Shown: positions 26,878 through 37,552, numbered from the stretch's first letter. The stretch: DNA of 64,000 nucleotides from CAIWHR01 sp963734055 (GCA_963734055.1 CAVTFQ010000004.1:1-64000), one strand, 5' to 3'. The notes: a model not told the origin generated them from the letters alone. Program-made: numbers and translations.

Positions 26878-27501
26878 CTAGGGCACGACGACCACGTCGC
26901 CCGTCCGGAGCTGAACGTTCTCCTCGAGCTTCTGCCCGCGGATCACGTCGCCATACTCGAAGGGGAGCACCACCTGACGGTCGCCATCGCGGCGCATGAC
27001 GCGGATATTGTTGCTGTCGGCAAACGGCGTCAGGCCACCCGCCATGCTGAGCGCCTGAAGGACATCGACGTAGCGCCCGACGGGGAACTCACCGGGTTTG
27101 TTGACTTTCCCGATGACGTAGATGCGCTGACTGCCCGTCTTCAGAATCGTGACCGTCACGACGGGGTCGGGGATGTACTTGTCGAGGCGCTTCGTAATCT
27201 CGTCGCGGATCTCGTGCACCGTCCTGCCCGCGACTCGCACCTCGCCGACCAGCGGGTACGAAATGCCTCCGTCGGGACGCACCAGCACCTCTTTCTTCAG
27301 CGTGTCCTCGCGCCACACCGAGATCTCGAGCGTGTCCTCCGGCCCCACGCGGTAGCCTGACGAATCGACACCAGGCGTGGGCGCGATCGTCGCGGACTTC
27401 GCATCCGCGGGCGCTTGCGAAGATGCATTCGGCGCGCCGCCCAGCAGTCCCGTCAACGCAACGACGGCGAGGAGGAAACTTCTTTGGATGCCCGCTGCCA
27501 T
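26878..27501 (-). CDS. polysaccharide export protein, Wza-like (XrtA locus)
   Basis: The 207-residue protein has a signal peptide (SFLLAVVALTGLLGGAPNASS), a Poly_export domain (YRVGPEDTLEISVWREDTLK, VRPDGGISYPLVGEVRVAG) and a SLBB domain (IYVIGKVNKPGEFPVGRYVDVLQAL). It lacks a lipobox cysteine, as XrtA-locus forms often do. AGAGGA precedes the ATG at 27501. It is the first gene of the leftward EPS group, with the barrel gene starting 14 bases after it. It forms the periplasmic/outer-membrane part of the export channel. Confidence 0.9.
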   Translation of the reverse strand: MAAGIQRSFLLAVVALTGLLGGAPNASSQAPADAKSATIAPTPGVDSSGYRVGPEDTLEISVWREDTLKKEVLVRPDGGISYPLVGEVRVAGRTVHEIRDEITKRLDKYIPDPVVTVTILKTGSQRIYVIGKVNKPGEFPVGRYVDVLQALSMAGGLTPFADSNNIRVMRRDGDRQVVLPFEYGDVIRGQKLEENVQLRTGDVVVVP

Positions 27502-27885
27502 GATCGGGTCCTCTTTGCAATTGAGGGGTCGAAGCAAGACTACCGATTGTTACAGCGACAGGAAAGGTCGACTGTCAGCGCGGGCCGATGGATAGCAGAG
27601 CAGTGCGAATTGTTGCACTGATCACTTGTTACGCACAACATGTAGATCTGTCAGTTGCCCGTGATCGCAGCCGTTACCACCTCGACATTCTTCTCATCGC
27701 CATTCGAATCCGCCTGTAAGATTTTACGACAGAGTACCTACATGCGACGTAGCTGGGCCACCACGAGACCGAAAAGATGGCTGGGTCGGTTGGGTCGGCG
27801 CGCCACAGAAGCCATTTGACCCGGACGACGCGGATCACGATACTCGAATGTCCTCGGAATCTGGAAAAGGCGGCGGAGGTGGATC
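27502..27885. promoter_or_regulatory. divergent region of EPS locus with operator-like palindrome
   Basis: CAGTGC and GCACTG form a perfect palindrome with eight bases between at 27601-27620, about 100 bases before the export-protein ATG. A TGTAAgattTTACgACA near-palindrome lies near 27715-27731. I saw no clear sigma-54 or sigma-70 pair. No gene is visible. Confidence 0.45.
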
Positions 27886-28530
27886 GTGGGACGCCGACTG
27901 ACTCTCCTCTTGGCGGTGATCGCCGTCGCCGCTAACGCGACGCCGGTCACGCTCGTCTGGGATCCCCCCGTCGGATACGTGCCCGCGGGGTACGTCGTGG
28001 GCTACGGCGAAGTGAGTGGTCTGTATTCGACCGAGATCGACGTCGGCGCGGCGCGAACCTTCACGGTCCCCGACCTCGTAAGCGGCAGGACGTACTACTT
28101 CAGCGTGAAGGCCTACGCGGGGGGCGAATCGAGTGCGTGGGCAAGCGAAGTTGCCGTTGCCGCGCTCAACGAACCGCCGCCTCTGTCAGTCCTGTACTCG
28201 CCGGCGGTCGGGCTCTGGTCCAACGCCGACGAAATCGGTACCGGATACGCGCTCGATTTCAAGCACGGAGTGCTCGTCGTCACCGTCTATTCGTACAAGG
28301 CCAGCGGGGAACCGCAGTGGTACATCGCCTCGGGCCCGATCGTGGGCGCGACCTTCACGTCGCGACTGGACAAGTTCATTGGGGGGCAATGCATCGGTTG
28401 CGCATACACGGGCGCGCCGGTGGCCGCCGGAAGCGACGGTACGATTACGATCGTTTTCTCGTCCGCGACTTCGGCGACGGTCTACCTTCCCGGAGGTCGC
28501 ATTGTTCCGATTCGGCCAACGCCGTTCTGA
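27886..28530 (+). CDS. secreted FN3 protein with C-terminal beta-sandwich
   Basis: The 214-residue protein starts at a GTG with a short signal (LTLLLAVIAVAANATP). An FN3 domain follows (VTLVWDPPVGYVPAGYVVGY to YYFSVKAYAGGESSAWASEV, about residues 20-95). The C-terminal part (GLWSNADEIGTGYALDFKHG, VTVYSYKASGEPQWYIASGP) resembles the GLWWNPAESGWG-type domain common in secreted betaproteobacterial proteins. It is divergent from the EPS genes and may be exported alongside. Function unknown. Confidence 0.65.
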   Translation: MGRRLTLLLAVIAVAANATPVTLVWDPPVGYVPAGYVVGYGEVSGLYSTEIDVGAARTFTVPDLVSGRTYYFSVKAYAGGESSAWASEVAVAALNEPPPLSVLYSPAVGLWSNADEIGTGYALDFKHGVLVVTVYSYKASGEPQWYIASGPIVGATFTSRLDKFIGGQCIGCAYTGAPVAAGSDGTITIVFSSATSATVYLPGGRIVPIRPTPF

Positions 28531-28569
28531 TGGAGCGGTGGAGTGCAATCACGACCTCATTGCAGGGCG

Positions 28570-28675
28570 CCTGACGATGACCTAATTGAGCGTTTGCCGC
28601 TCCCGCTGGTCGCTTAACGTTCGCTTCGCTCACGTTAGCAAACGCCGAAGTAGCGCATCACAGGCGATCCAAACG
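28570..28675. repeat. left direct repeat flanking hipBA, with 5S-like end
   Basis: CCTGACGATGACCTA, identical to the 3' end of the 5S gene at 30687, leads into GAGCGTTTGCCGCTCCCG and, after a 24-base insert, TTAGCAAACGCCGAAGTAG. The same succession lies at 30556-30646 right after hipA. GCGTTTGC/GCAAACGC can form a hairpin. Confidence 0.75.
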
Positions 28676-28827
28676 GGGTGGTTACTACGGAGTCGGCGAG
28701 TCTCGCGCGGCCCGCGACCGGCAAGTGCCCCCAAGCTACTTCCTTCGGTTCTCAATACGCCGAAGCGACAACGCCCACAGGGACGCGGGCCACCTGCGAC
28801 CAAGGCAACACCTAGCCCACGTCGTAA

Positions 28828-28946
28828 CTATGCAATCGCATATTTATGACTGGCCGTGGCGGCCCCAACGAATAAAACTATGTTAGCGCATAGATTATAT
28901 TGTGTATTGCCGGAAACCCTTGTATAATCTATGCAACGGGATAGAT
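28828..28946 (+). promoter_or_regulatory. hipBA promoter with three operator-like boxes
   Basis: -10 TATAAT at 28923-28928 and -35 TTGTGT at 28900-28905 are 17 bases apart. Three boxes of the form CTAT-N8-ATAG lie at 28828-28843 (last base differs), 28878-28893 and 28929-28944, about 50 bases apart. The third overlaps the start side of the -10. E. coli HipB binds TATCC-N8-GGATA, so autorepression by HipB is likely. Confidence 0.75.
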
Positions 28947-28959
28947 ATCACGACAACCG

Positions 28960-29262
28960 ATGCGCGTCGCTATTACCACTCCTGTCGAGTTAGGGCAAGT
29001 CGTCCGCGCGGTCCGCAAAACGCAGCGCTTGCGCGTGGATGATGCGGCCGCTTTCGCCGGGGTCGGACCCGTGTTCGCCATGGACGTTGAGCATGGGAAG
29101 ACCACGGTCCAGCTCGGCTTGGTCCTGCGGCTGCTCGCGGAGCTCGGGCTCAAGCTGGAGGTCGACCTGCCAGATGCTGCGGCACCGATGCTCGACCAGC
29201 TTAAGGCAAAGGGCTTGCGCCCACGCAAGCCGCGGGCGGCGAAGCGCGCAGAGCCGCAGTGA
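28960..29262 (+). CDS. hipB: HipB-like XRE antitoxin
   Basis: The 100-residue protein has a helix-turn-helix (LGQVVRAVRKTQRLRVDDAAAFAGVGPVFAMDVEHGKTTVQL, about residues 11-52) of the HipB/XRE kind and a basic Pro/Lys/Arg tail. It precedes and overlaps hipA by four bases. It should bind and neutralise HipA and repress its own promoter through the CTAT-N8-ATAG boxes. Confidence 0.85.
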   Translation: MRVAITTPVELGQVVRAVRKTQRLRVDDAAAFAGVGPVFAMDVEHGKTTVQLGLVLRLLAELGLKLEVDLPDAAAPMLDQLKAKGLRPRKPRAAKRAEPQ

Positions 29263-30560
29263 GCGCGCGCGCGCTGCACGCCTACGTCAACACGCGCGCG
29301 GTCGGCGTGCTGCGCGAGAGCGACGACGTGTGGGCATTCCAGTACGACCCCGAGTGGGTCCACGACCCGCAGGGCTTTGCCCTGTCGCCCGCGCTACCCC
29401 GGCAGATCGAACCACTCACGGACGGCGCCAGCGTGCGGCCGGTGCAGTGGTATTTCGACAACCTGCTGCCCGAGGAGGGCTTGCGCACCGTCTACGCGCG
29501 CGAGGCCAACCTGCCAAGCGAGGACGCCTTCGGGCTCCTGGCTTACTTCGGCGCTGAGTCCGCCGGCTCGTTGACCCTGCTACCGCCCGGTAGCACGCCA
29601 GTATCCAGCGGCGCGCGGCGCGCGCTCACCGACGCGGATCTCTCGGCCCGTATCCGCGAACTCCCGCGGGAGCCCCTCATCCATGCCGCCCCGAAAAACA
29701 TGTCGGTCGCCGGCGCCCAACACAAGTTGCTGGTGGTGCTTGACGCAGACCAGCTCTACGAACCGCTCCCCGGAGGGGTTTCCACCCACCTCCTGAAACC
29801 GAACCACCCCGACGCTGTTTGCGCCCACTCGGTCATCAACGAGTACTTCACCATGGAGCTCGCACGCGGCGTCGGGTTGCCGGTGCCGCAGGTGTTTCGC
29901 CGCTACGTCCCGGAACCGGTGTACGTCGTGGCGCGCTTTGACCGCGTGAGCGCCGACGGCGAGGTGCGCCGGCTGCACGCCATCGACAGCTGCCAACTCT
30001 TGAACCGCGCGCGCACGTTCAAGTACCAGGCGGCTACGGTGAGCGCGCTGACCGACATCGCGCACGCGTGCCGTAGTCGCGCCGCGGCGCGTCTATGGCT
30101 CTACCGCTGGCTGGTGTTCAATCTGCTGGTCGGCAATGCCGACAATCACCTGAAGAACATTTCCGCACTGGTGAGCTCCGCCGGCATCGACCTCGCCCCG
30201 GCCTACGACCTGCTCTCAACGGCGGTCTACACCACCCGGGCCATGAACGAACAGCCGACTTGGCCGCAGGTGGAGCTCGCAATTCCCTTGCCCGGCGCCC
30301 TTAACTTCGCCGCGCTCAGCCGTGACGCCGTGCGGGCCGCGGCGGCCGAGCTCGAGATTCCGACGCCCATCGCGCTGCGCGAGCTGGACCGAATGCTGAC
30401 CAGGGTGCCGACCGCGGCAGAAGCGCTGGTCACTCGTATCGAAGCCGAGAATCACGCGCTCGCGCCGGCCGCTAATGCGAATTTCGCCGGCGAACTGCGT
30501 CTGGTGCGCGCCATTCGCTCCATCGTCATCGGCGACACTGTTGGGCGGCTGCAAGTCTGA
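29259..30560 (+). CDS. hipA: HipA-like serine/threonine kinase toxin
   Basis: The 433-residue protein starts at the GTG overlapping the hipB stop. It has the HipA N-terminal domain (RPVQWYFDNLLPEEGLR) and the kinase core: SVAGAQHK (S149, the likely autophosphorylated serine, as S150 in E. coli), ATP-binding lysine in STHLLKPNH (K180), catalytic GNADNHLKN (D295, N300) and AYDLLS (D317). All key residues are kept, so the toxin should be active. E. coli HipA phosphorylates glutamyl-tRNA synthetase; relatives have other targets. Confidence 0.9.
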   Translation: MSARALHAYVNTRAVGVLRESDDVWAFQYDPEWVHDPQGFALSPALPRQIEPLTDGASVRPVQWYFDNLLPEEGLRTVYAREANLPSEDAFGLLAYFGAESAGSLTLLPPGSTPVSSGARRALTDADLSARIRELPREPLIHAAPKNMSVAGAQHKLLVVLDADQLYEPLPGGVSTHLLKPNHPDAVCAHSVINEYFTMELARGVGLPVPQVFRRYVPEPVYVVARFDRVSADGEVRRLHAIDSCQLLNRARTFKYQAATVSALTDIAHACRSRAAARLWLYRWLVFNLLVGNADNHLKNISALVSSAGIDLAPAYDLLSTAVYTTRAMNEQPTWPQVELAIPLPGALNFAALSRDAVRAAAAELEIPTPIALRELDRMLTRVPTAAEALVTRIEAENHALAPAANANFAGELRLVRAIRSIVIGDTVGRLQV

Positions 30561-30646
30561 CGACGACCTACTAATAATCGAGCGTTTGCCGCTCCCGCTG
30601 GTTAGCAAACGCCGAAGTAGGCCGCATCACCGACGACCCAAACAAC
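30556..30646. repeat. right direct repeat flanking hipBA
   Basis: CTGACGACGACCTA (containing the hipA stop) is followed by GAGCGTTTGCCGCTCCCG and TTAGCAAACGCCGAAGTAGG, matching the copy at 28570-28675 without its 24-base insert. It abuts the rRNA operon terminator. Confidence 0.75.
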
Positions 30647-30679
30647 GAAGCCCGACCAGATGGCCGGGCTTCGTTGTTT
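30640..30679 (-). terminator. intrinsic terminator of the rRNA operon
   Basis: On the minus strand AACGAAGCCCG and CGGGCTTCGTT form a strong stem with a short loop, followed by GTTTGGG, seven bases after the 5S 3' end. Confidence 0.85.
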
Positions 30680-30685
30680 GAGGGT

Positions 30686-30800
30686 GCCTGACGATGACCT
30701 ACTTTCGCATGGGTGATCCACACTATCATCGGCGTGCCGCCGTTTCACGGTCCTGTTCGGGATGGGAAGGAGTGGGGCCAGCGGGCTATGGTCGTCAGGC
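30686..30800 (-). rRNA. rrf: 5S ribosomal RNA
   Basis: The ends GCCTGACGACC and GTCATCGTCAGGC pair, and the inner CCCATCCCGAACAGG and GATCACCCATGCGAAAGTAGG are the conserved 5S loops. Length is about 115 bases. It is the last gene of the operon. Confidence 0.95.
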
Positions 30801-31241
30801 GTTGACGGTTGGCTGCCGAGACCGGCAGCCGCATTCGGAAGAAGTAGAAAGGTTGGATTGCGCAAACACCGATAACCAAACTGAGCGGTCAGCACTCACG
30901 GTTATGGGGTCAAGCCGCACGGGCAATTAGTACCGGTTAGCTTAACGCGTTACCGCGCTTCCACACCCGGCCTATCAACGTGGTGGTCTGCCACGACCCT
31001 TCAGGGGGATCAAGTCCCCGGGAGATCTCATCTTCAGGCACGTTTCCCGCTTAGATGCTTTCAGCGGTTATCGCTTCCGCACATAGCTACCCGGCAATGC
31101 GACTGGCGTCACAACCGGTACACCAGCGGTGCGTCCACTCCGGTCCTCTCGTACTAGGAGCAGCCCCCGTCAAATCTCCAGCGCCCACGGCAGATAGGGA
31201 CCAAACTGTCTCACGACGTTTTGAACCCAGCTCACGTACCA

Positions 31242-31274
<33 letters not shown>

Positions 31275-31279
31275 GGCTA

Positions 31280-31319
<40 letters not shown>

Positions 31320-31348
31320 ACCGCCGTCGATATGAACTCTTGGGCGGT

Positions 31349-31384
<36 letters not shown>

Positions 31385-31385
31385 A

Positions 31386-31422
<37 letters not shown>

Positions 31423-31539
31423 TGTCCTGCTTTCGCACCTGCTCGCCTTGTCAGGCTCGCAGTCAAGCTTCCTTGTGCCATTGCACTATCAGTACGATGT
31501 CCGACCGTACCTAGGAAACCTTCGAGCTCCTCCGTTACG

Positions 31540-31571
<32 letters not shown>

Positions 31572-31830
31572 TACCATGCACGGTCCCCGATCCAGTTAAT
31601 GGACCCAGGTTAGAACCGCAATGACACCAGGCTGGTATTTCAACGTTGCCTCCACGCCATCTAGCGACAGCGCTTCAAAGGCTCCCAGCTATCCTACACA
31701 GGTCCCATCACAGTCCAATGCAAAGCTACAGTAAAGGTGCACGGGGTCTTTCCGTCTTGCCGCGGGGAGATTGCATCTTCACAAACACTTCAACTTCGCT
31801 GAGTCTCAGGAGGAGACAGTGTGGCCATCG

Positions 31831-31877
<47 letters not shown>

Positions 31878-32502
31878 CAGTTGGTCTTGAATGTTTCCAG
31901 ACAAGCTGGGCTCTATCTTGAATGTCCTCTATTCATCTGGGCCGCGATCGAACGAATTCGCTCGATACCTTCCGGCGTCAGATGGTTCCCCGCTTCCATG
32001 AGAAGCAAAACGTCGCGAAACTTGAGGAAATCGACGTTCTTTCTCGTTTTCAGCGGATGCTTGACGAAGAATGGAACGATGTGCTCCAAGAGATGCTTGA
32101 TGCTGCGCACCCGATACGCCATCCGATCGCCGTGGTTCACGCGAACCACTCCGCAACCGAAGTGCGCCTTGAGTGCGTGGAGAATCTGCACATCGCGCTC
32201 GTGTTGCACGACGGTGAATTCCGGTAGTACTTGAAATCCGGCGGTCATTTCCGCGTGGGAGTTGATGCCCACGTGAAAGCAACCTTCACCGTCCACGAAG
32301 CCTGTAATCCACTGCGCGTCCAGCTTCATTGGACATTCCCGAACGTAGAGTCTCTGAGGGTTCCTGTGGCAATCCAGGTCTTCCCTGCGGATTGTCCCCA
32401 TGTCCGTTGGATTTTTACTGCCCGGAGGTCCGGACGAGTACCAAACGGTTTTCGAGGAGTTTCCCGCATATGGTTCGGTTTTACTAAGGCTAGCTTTCGT
32501 TA
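31878..32502 (-). mobile_element. group I intron in 23S rRNA at E. coli position 1931
   Basis: The exon ends CTAAGGT and AGCGAAATTCC join to the normal 23S sequence when 625 bases are removed. The 5' exon ends in U and the intron ends in G, as group I splicing requires. GCCTTAG inside the intron (32484-32490) can pair with CTAAGGT, placing a U-G wobble at the splice site, and the neighbouring GCT can form P10 with AGC. Core-like segments ATGCGGGAAACTCC, GACAATCCGCAGGGAAG and CAGAGACTCTACG (P7) follow. It carries a LAGLIDADG gene. Confidence 0.92.
31913..32329 (-). CDS. LAGLIDADG homing endonuclease of the 23S intron
   Basis: The 138-residue protein from the ATG at 32329 has one LAGLIDADG motif (WITGFVDGEGCF, about residues 7-18), then HVGINSHAEMTAGFQVLPEF and VVRVNHGDRMAYRVRSIKHL. 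One motif means it should act as a homodimer that cuts intron-less 23S genes. The frame is also open to 32401, but that part overlaps the intron core (GACAATCCGCAGGGAAG), so I prefer the internal start just after P7. L1931 introns with this enzyme class are known from Thermotoga. Key acidic residues are intact. Confidence 0.88.
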   Translation of the reverse strand: MKLDAQWITGFVDGEGCFHVGINSHAEMTAGFQVLPEFTVVQHERDVQILHALKAHFGCGVVRVNHGDRMAYRVRSIKHLLEHIVPFFVKHPLKTRKNVDFLKFRDVLLLMEAGNHLTPEGIERIRSIAAQMNRGHSR

Positions 32503-32549
<47 letters not shown>

Positions 32550-32573
32550 CAAGAGCTTGCACCCCATCACTTA

Positions 32574-32608
<35 letters not shown>

Positions 32609-33242
32609 GTCGACTTTCGTCTTTGCAGAGTGCTGTGTTTTTGTTAAACAGTCGCAGCCACCATTTCTCTGCGGCCCCTCTCGGCTCCGGATGTACTCCT
32701 TCACCTAATAGGGGCGCACCTTATCCCGAAGTTACGGTGCTAATTTGCCGAGTTCCTTCTCCTGAGTTCTCTCAAGCGCCTTAGAATTTTCATCCTGCCC
32801 ACCTGTGTCGGTTTGCGGTACGGTCAATTCGAGACTGAAGCTTAGGGGCTTTTCCTGGAAGCGGGGTATCACGCACTTCAGGCCGGCAAGCCGGCCCTCG
32901 TCATCACGCCTCGGCTAAGACCCCCGGATTTGCCAAAGGGCCACGCCTACACGCTTCAACCGGGACGTCCAACACCCGGCTGCGCTAACCTTCTCCGTCC
33001 CCCCATCGCATCTCGAATCGGTGCAGGAATATTGACCTGCTTCCCATCGGCTACGACTCTCGTCCTCACCTTAGGGGCCGACTCACCCTGCGCCGATGAA
33101 CGTGGCGCAGGAAACCTTGGGCTTTCGGCGAGCGGGCCTTTCACCCGCTTTATCGCTACTCATGTCAGCATTCGCACTTCCGATACCTCCAGCAGCCCTC
33201 TCGAGCCACCTTCAACGGCCTACGGAACGCTCTCCTACCATC

Positions 33243-33693
33243 TCAGCCGTCAGCTATCTGCTGTCAGCTATCAGCAACACCCTGCGCCACCTTCCGAATG
33301 AGCCCCTGCAGCATCCCGGAGATCGCTTCATATTCACGCGTCCACCGGTCCACCGCAGTTTCATCGACGTAGCCCAGGTCCAGGCAATAGCGCGACCAGA
33401 TCTGCATCTCGTCGCTCGATCCAAGCGCCATCACGAGAAAGCGCTTGAAATCGACTTGCGAAGCCACGCGCCTCGCGTATCCCTCGGCCAGGTTCACGCA
33501 AATCGATTTGCTCGCCCGGCGAATTTGATCCGCCATGGCGAATTGCTCGATCTGCGGGAATGCCAGGCTTGCACGGTGAATCTCCAGCGATACCGCATAG
33601 GCTCGCTGAAACACCAGCAAGTCGGTTACCCGGCTTCGGCTCATTGCCCGGTTGGTTGTTGCTGATAGCAGACAGCTGATAGCTGACAGCTGA
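33243..33693 (-). other. intervening sequence in 23S helix 45
   Basis: Normal 23S sequence resumes on both sides (CGCTCTCCTACCAT and GATTTCGGTGCCTAGCTTGA). The insert starts and ends with long complementary arms built of CAGCTATC and TGACAGC units, which extend the helix so that RNase III could remove it. It replaces the tip of helix 45, a site where Salmonella and others also carry such inserts. It encodes a four-helix-bundle protein. Confidence 0.88.
33264..33644 (-). CDS. four-helix-bundle protein of the 23S intervening sequence (S23 family)
   Basis: The 126-residue, mostly helical protein has VFQRAYAVSLEIHRASLAFP, QIRRASKSICVNLAEGYAR and LGSSDEMQIWSRYCLDLGY, the signature of the 23S rRNA intervening-sequence proteins (avd-like four-helix bundle). 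It is encoded in sense with the rRNA and lies wholly inside the insert, ending within its terminal arm. Its function is unknown; relatives form pentamers and occur in rRNA inserts and diversity-generating retroelements. Confidence 0.9.
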   Translation of the reverse strand: MSRSRVTDLLVFQRAYAVSLEIHRASLAFPQIEQFAMADQIRRASKSICVNLAEGYARRVASQVDFKRFLVMALGSSDEMQIWSRYCLDLGYVDETAVDRWTREYEAISGMLQGLIRKVAQGVADS

Positions 33694-33774
33694 AATCCGC
33701 GATTTCGGTGCCTAGCTTGAGCCCCGTTACATCTTCCGCGCAGGACGACTCGACCAGTGAGCTATTACGCTTTC

Positions 33775-33806
<32 letters not shown>

Positions 33807-34309
33807 TGGCTGTCTGAGCCTTCCCACCTCGTTTCCCACTTAGCTAGATCTTGGGGACCTTAATCGGCGGTCTGGGTTGTTTCCCTCTCGACACCGGACG
33901 TTAGCACCCGATGTCTGTCTCCCAGGCTCGCACTCGACGGTATTCGGAGTTTGCTATGGCGCGGCAAGTCACAATGACCCCCGCAACCATTACAGTGCTC
34001 TACCCCCGTCGGTGATACCTGAGGCACTACCTAAATAGTTTTCGGAGAGAACCAGCTATTTCCGGATTTGATTAGCCTTTCACCCCTACCCACAGCTCAT
34101 CCCCGTCTTTTTCAACAGACGTGGGTTCGGACCTCCAGTGAGTGTTACCCCACCTTCATCCTGGCCATGGGTAGATCATCCGGTTTCGGGTCTACGCCAT
34201 GTGACTAAGTCGCCCTGTTCGGACTCGCTTTCGCTGCGCCTCCCCTATTCGGTTAAGCTCGCCACACAACGTAAGTCGCTGACCCATTATACAAAAGGTA
34301 CGCCGTCAC

Positions 34310-34485
34310 TCCGTGCTTCAACGGCTCTGCCGTTGCTCCAAGCTGTCCGCTGTCGGCTGTCAGCATTCAGCAACAGCAACCCCACGCGCATGCTTGCGCC
34401 CGGTCTTGCTGATAGCTGATAGCTGGAAGCTGGCGGCTGGACAGGAGGAGCGAGTGCTTCAATCGCAGAGCGGTTGAAGCACGGA
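34310..34485 (-). other. intervening sequence in 23S helix 25
   Basis: TCCGTGCTTCAA and TTGAAGCACGGA close a 176-base extension between normal helix 25 flanks (ACAAAAGGTACGCCGTCAC and GACTGTTTGTATGCATGCGG). Inside are arms of the same GCTGATAGC/CTGTCAGC units found in the helix 45 insert. No gene fits. Confidence 0.8.
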
Positions 34486-34890
34486 GCTCCGACTGTTTGT
34501 ATGCATGCGGTTTCAGGATCTATTTCACTCCCCTCCCGGGGTTCTTTTCGCCTTTCCCTCACGGTACTGGTTCACTATCGGTCGATCACGAGTATTTAGC
34601 CTTGGAGGATGGTCCCCCCATCTTCAGACAGGATTTCACGTGTCCCGCCCTACTTGTCTCGCGCCTGGTTCCACACTCATCTCTTCGGTTACGGGGCTGT
34701 CACCCACTGCGGCCGCCCTTTCCAGAGCGTTCTCCTGAGATAAGTGCTAAATCGCGACGGCTGATCCCATTTCGCTCGCCACTACTCTGGGAATCTCGGT
34801 TGATTTCTGTTCCTCCGGCTACTGAGATGTTTCAGTTCACCGGGTTCGCTCTACCCTGCCTATGAATTCAGCAGGGAGTGACCCTTGCGG

Positions 34891-34922
<32 letters not shown>

Positions 34923-35199
34923 ATTGCTCGCTTGCCAGCTCCCCGCAGCTTTTCGCAGGCTGCCACGTCCTTCATCGCCTGTGATCGCCAAGGCATCCAC
35001 CACATGCACTTAGTCGCTTGACCCCATAACGCTGAGCGCTGACACACGCCTAGCGGTTACGGGTGTTTGCGCTACCCGCGCCTTCCGAACTCGAAAAGGC
35101 ACGGGTCGATACAATCCAACCCGATCTCGCCCCGACTTCGCCGGGACCGGCTCGCGCCGGCACCTGCTCGTCAGAGCAAGACCTCTACTTCTTCCTGAT

Positions 35200-35211
35200 T
35201 GTTAAAGAACA
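35200..35211 (-). promoter_or_regulatory. boxA antitermination site before 23S
   Basis: The minus strand reads TGTTCTTTAACA, matching the rrn boxA consensus, in the tRNA-Ala to 23S spacer where the second boxA is normally found. Confidence 0.8.
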
Positions 35212-35279
35212 ACCGATAACTTCCGGCCAAAAGCCAGAGCCAAACGCGCCTCGCTTGGCTCTGCATTCTGTGCCTCTGT

Positions 35280-35355
35280 TGGTGGAGCTGATCGGGATCG
35301 AACCGACGACCCCCTGCTTGCAAAGCAGGTGCTCTCCCAGCTGAGCTACAGCCCC
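35280..35355 (-). tRNA. tRNA-Ala (TGC)
   Basis: GGGGCTG pairs with CAGCTCC, the anticodon stem-loop is CTGCTTTGCAAGCAG with anticodon TGC, GGTTCGATCC is the T arm, and CCA is encoded. Length is 76. It lies in the 16S-23S spacer. Confidence 0.97.
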
Positions 35356-35485
35356 TTCGGCTGCCGATAAGCTCGCCAGCTTTCGCTGCTCGGCGCCTCG
35401 TGTAGCTTTCGGTCTACACGACGGCACACTCGCGCCTCGCCGGTTCGCTTCTTGCTGACGCTCGCGCAGCCTGAGTAGCTGATCC

Positions 35486-35562
35486 TGGTGGGTCTGGATG
35501 GATTCGAACCATCGACCCCCGCCTTATCAAGACGGTGCTCTAACCAACTGAGCTACAGGCCC
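35486..35562 (-). tRNA. tRNA-Ile (GAT)
   Basis: GGGCCTG pairs with CAGACCC (one wobble), the anticodon loop GTCTTGATAAGGC gives GAT, GGTTCGAATCC is the T arm and CCA is encoded. Length is 77. It is the first tRNA after 16S. Confidence 0.97.
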
Positions 35563-35564
35563 GT

Positions 35565-35668
35565 GTCCGCTGACAGCGGCAGCATTCAGCCCTCAGCTAC
35601 AGCCTCCCGTGCCGCGCGATCTGCTCTTGCCGACAGCCGATAGCTGATAGCGGACAGCTGAATACAAC
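35565..35668. repeat. CAGC/GATAGCTGA unit repeats in the 16S-tRNA spacer
   Basis: CCGCTGACAGCGGCAGCATTC and GCCGATAGCTGATAGCGG contain the same short units as the arms of both 23S intervening sequences, and could fold on themselves between 16S and tRNA-Ile. Confidence 0.6.
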
Positions 35669-35704
35669 CGATAAGCGTGGGCGCTGAAACGCCGGTTTTC
35701 CGAG

Positions 35705-37238
<1,534 letters not shown>

Positions 37239-37456
37239 GACCTTTACAAGTAACTCAATCGACGTTGGCCCCATCCCGGCTCCCCGGTTTGCACCGCGAA
37301 GACGGGACAAGACAATGCGCCTTCGTCCCTTGCGAAACGAAAGCGACTTTGCGTCGCGTGAGCACCTTAGTTTCCTTTACGCCCTGACGGACCCGGCTTG
37401 CGCCGATCCCGCCCTGGCTCCGGTCACCCCAGCGCCCACACTTATCGGTTGTGAAT

Positions 37457-37552
37457 TGTTAAAGAGCAGGCCGGTTTGTCGCGCCAAGTCGAAGCGGGCG
37501 GGATGGGTCCGGCAAAGAGGTGGAATTATACAACGATTCGGGGGTGGGTCAA
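37457..37552 (-). promoter_or_regulatory. rRNA operon promoter and boxA
   Basis: On the minus strand -35 TTGACC (37552-37547) and -10 TATAAT (37530-37525) are 16 bases apart. BoxA TGCTCTTTAACA lies downstream at 37468-37457, before the 16S gene. This is the standard rrn leader arrangement. Confidence 0.85.

Noticed and set aside
27502..27885. Sigma-54 promoter expected for XrtA-type EPS operons
   Set aside because: I found no TGGCAC-N5-TTGC-like match on either strand.
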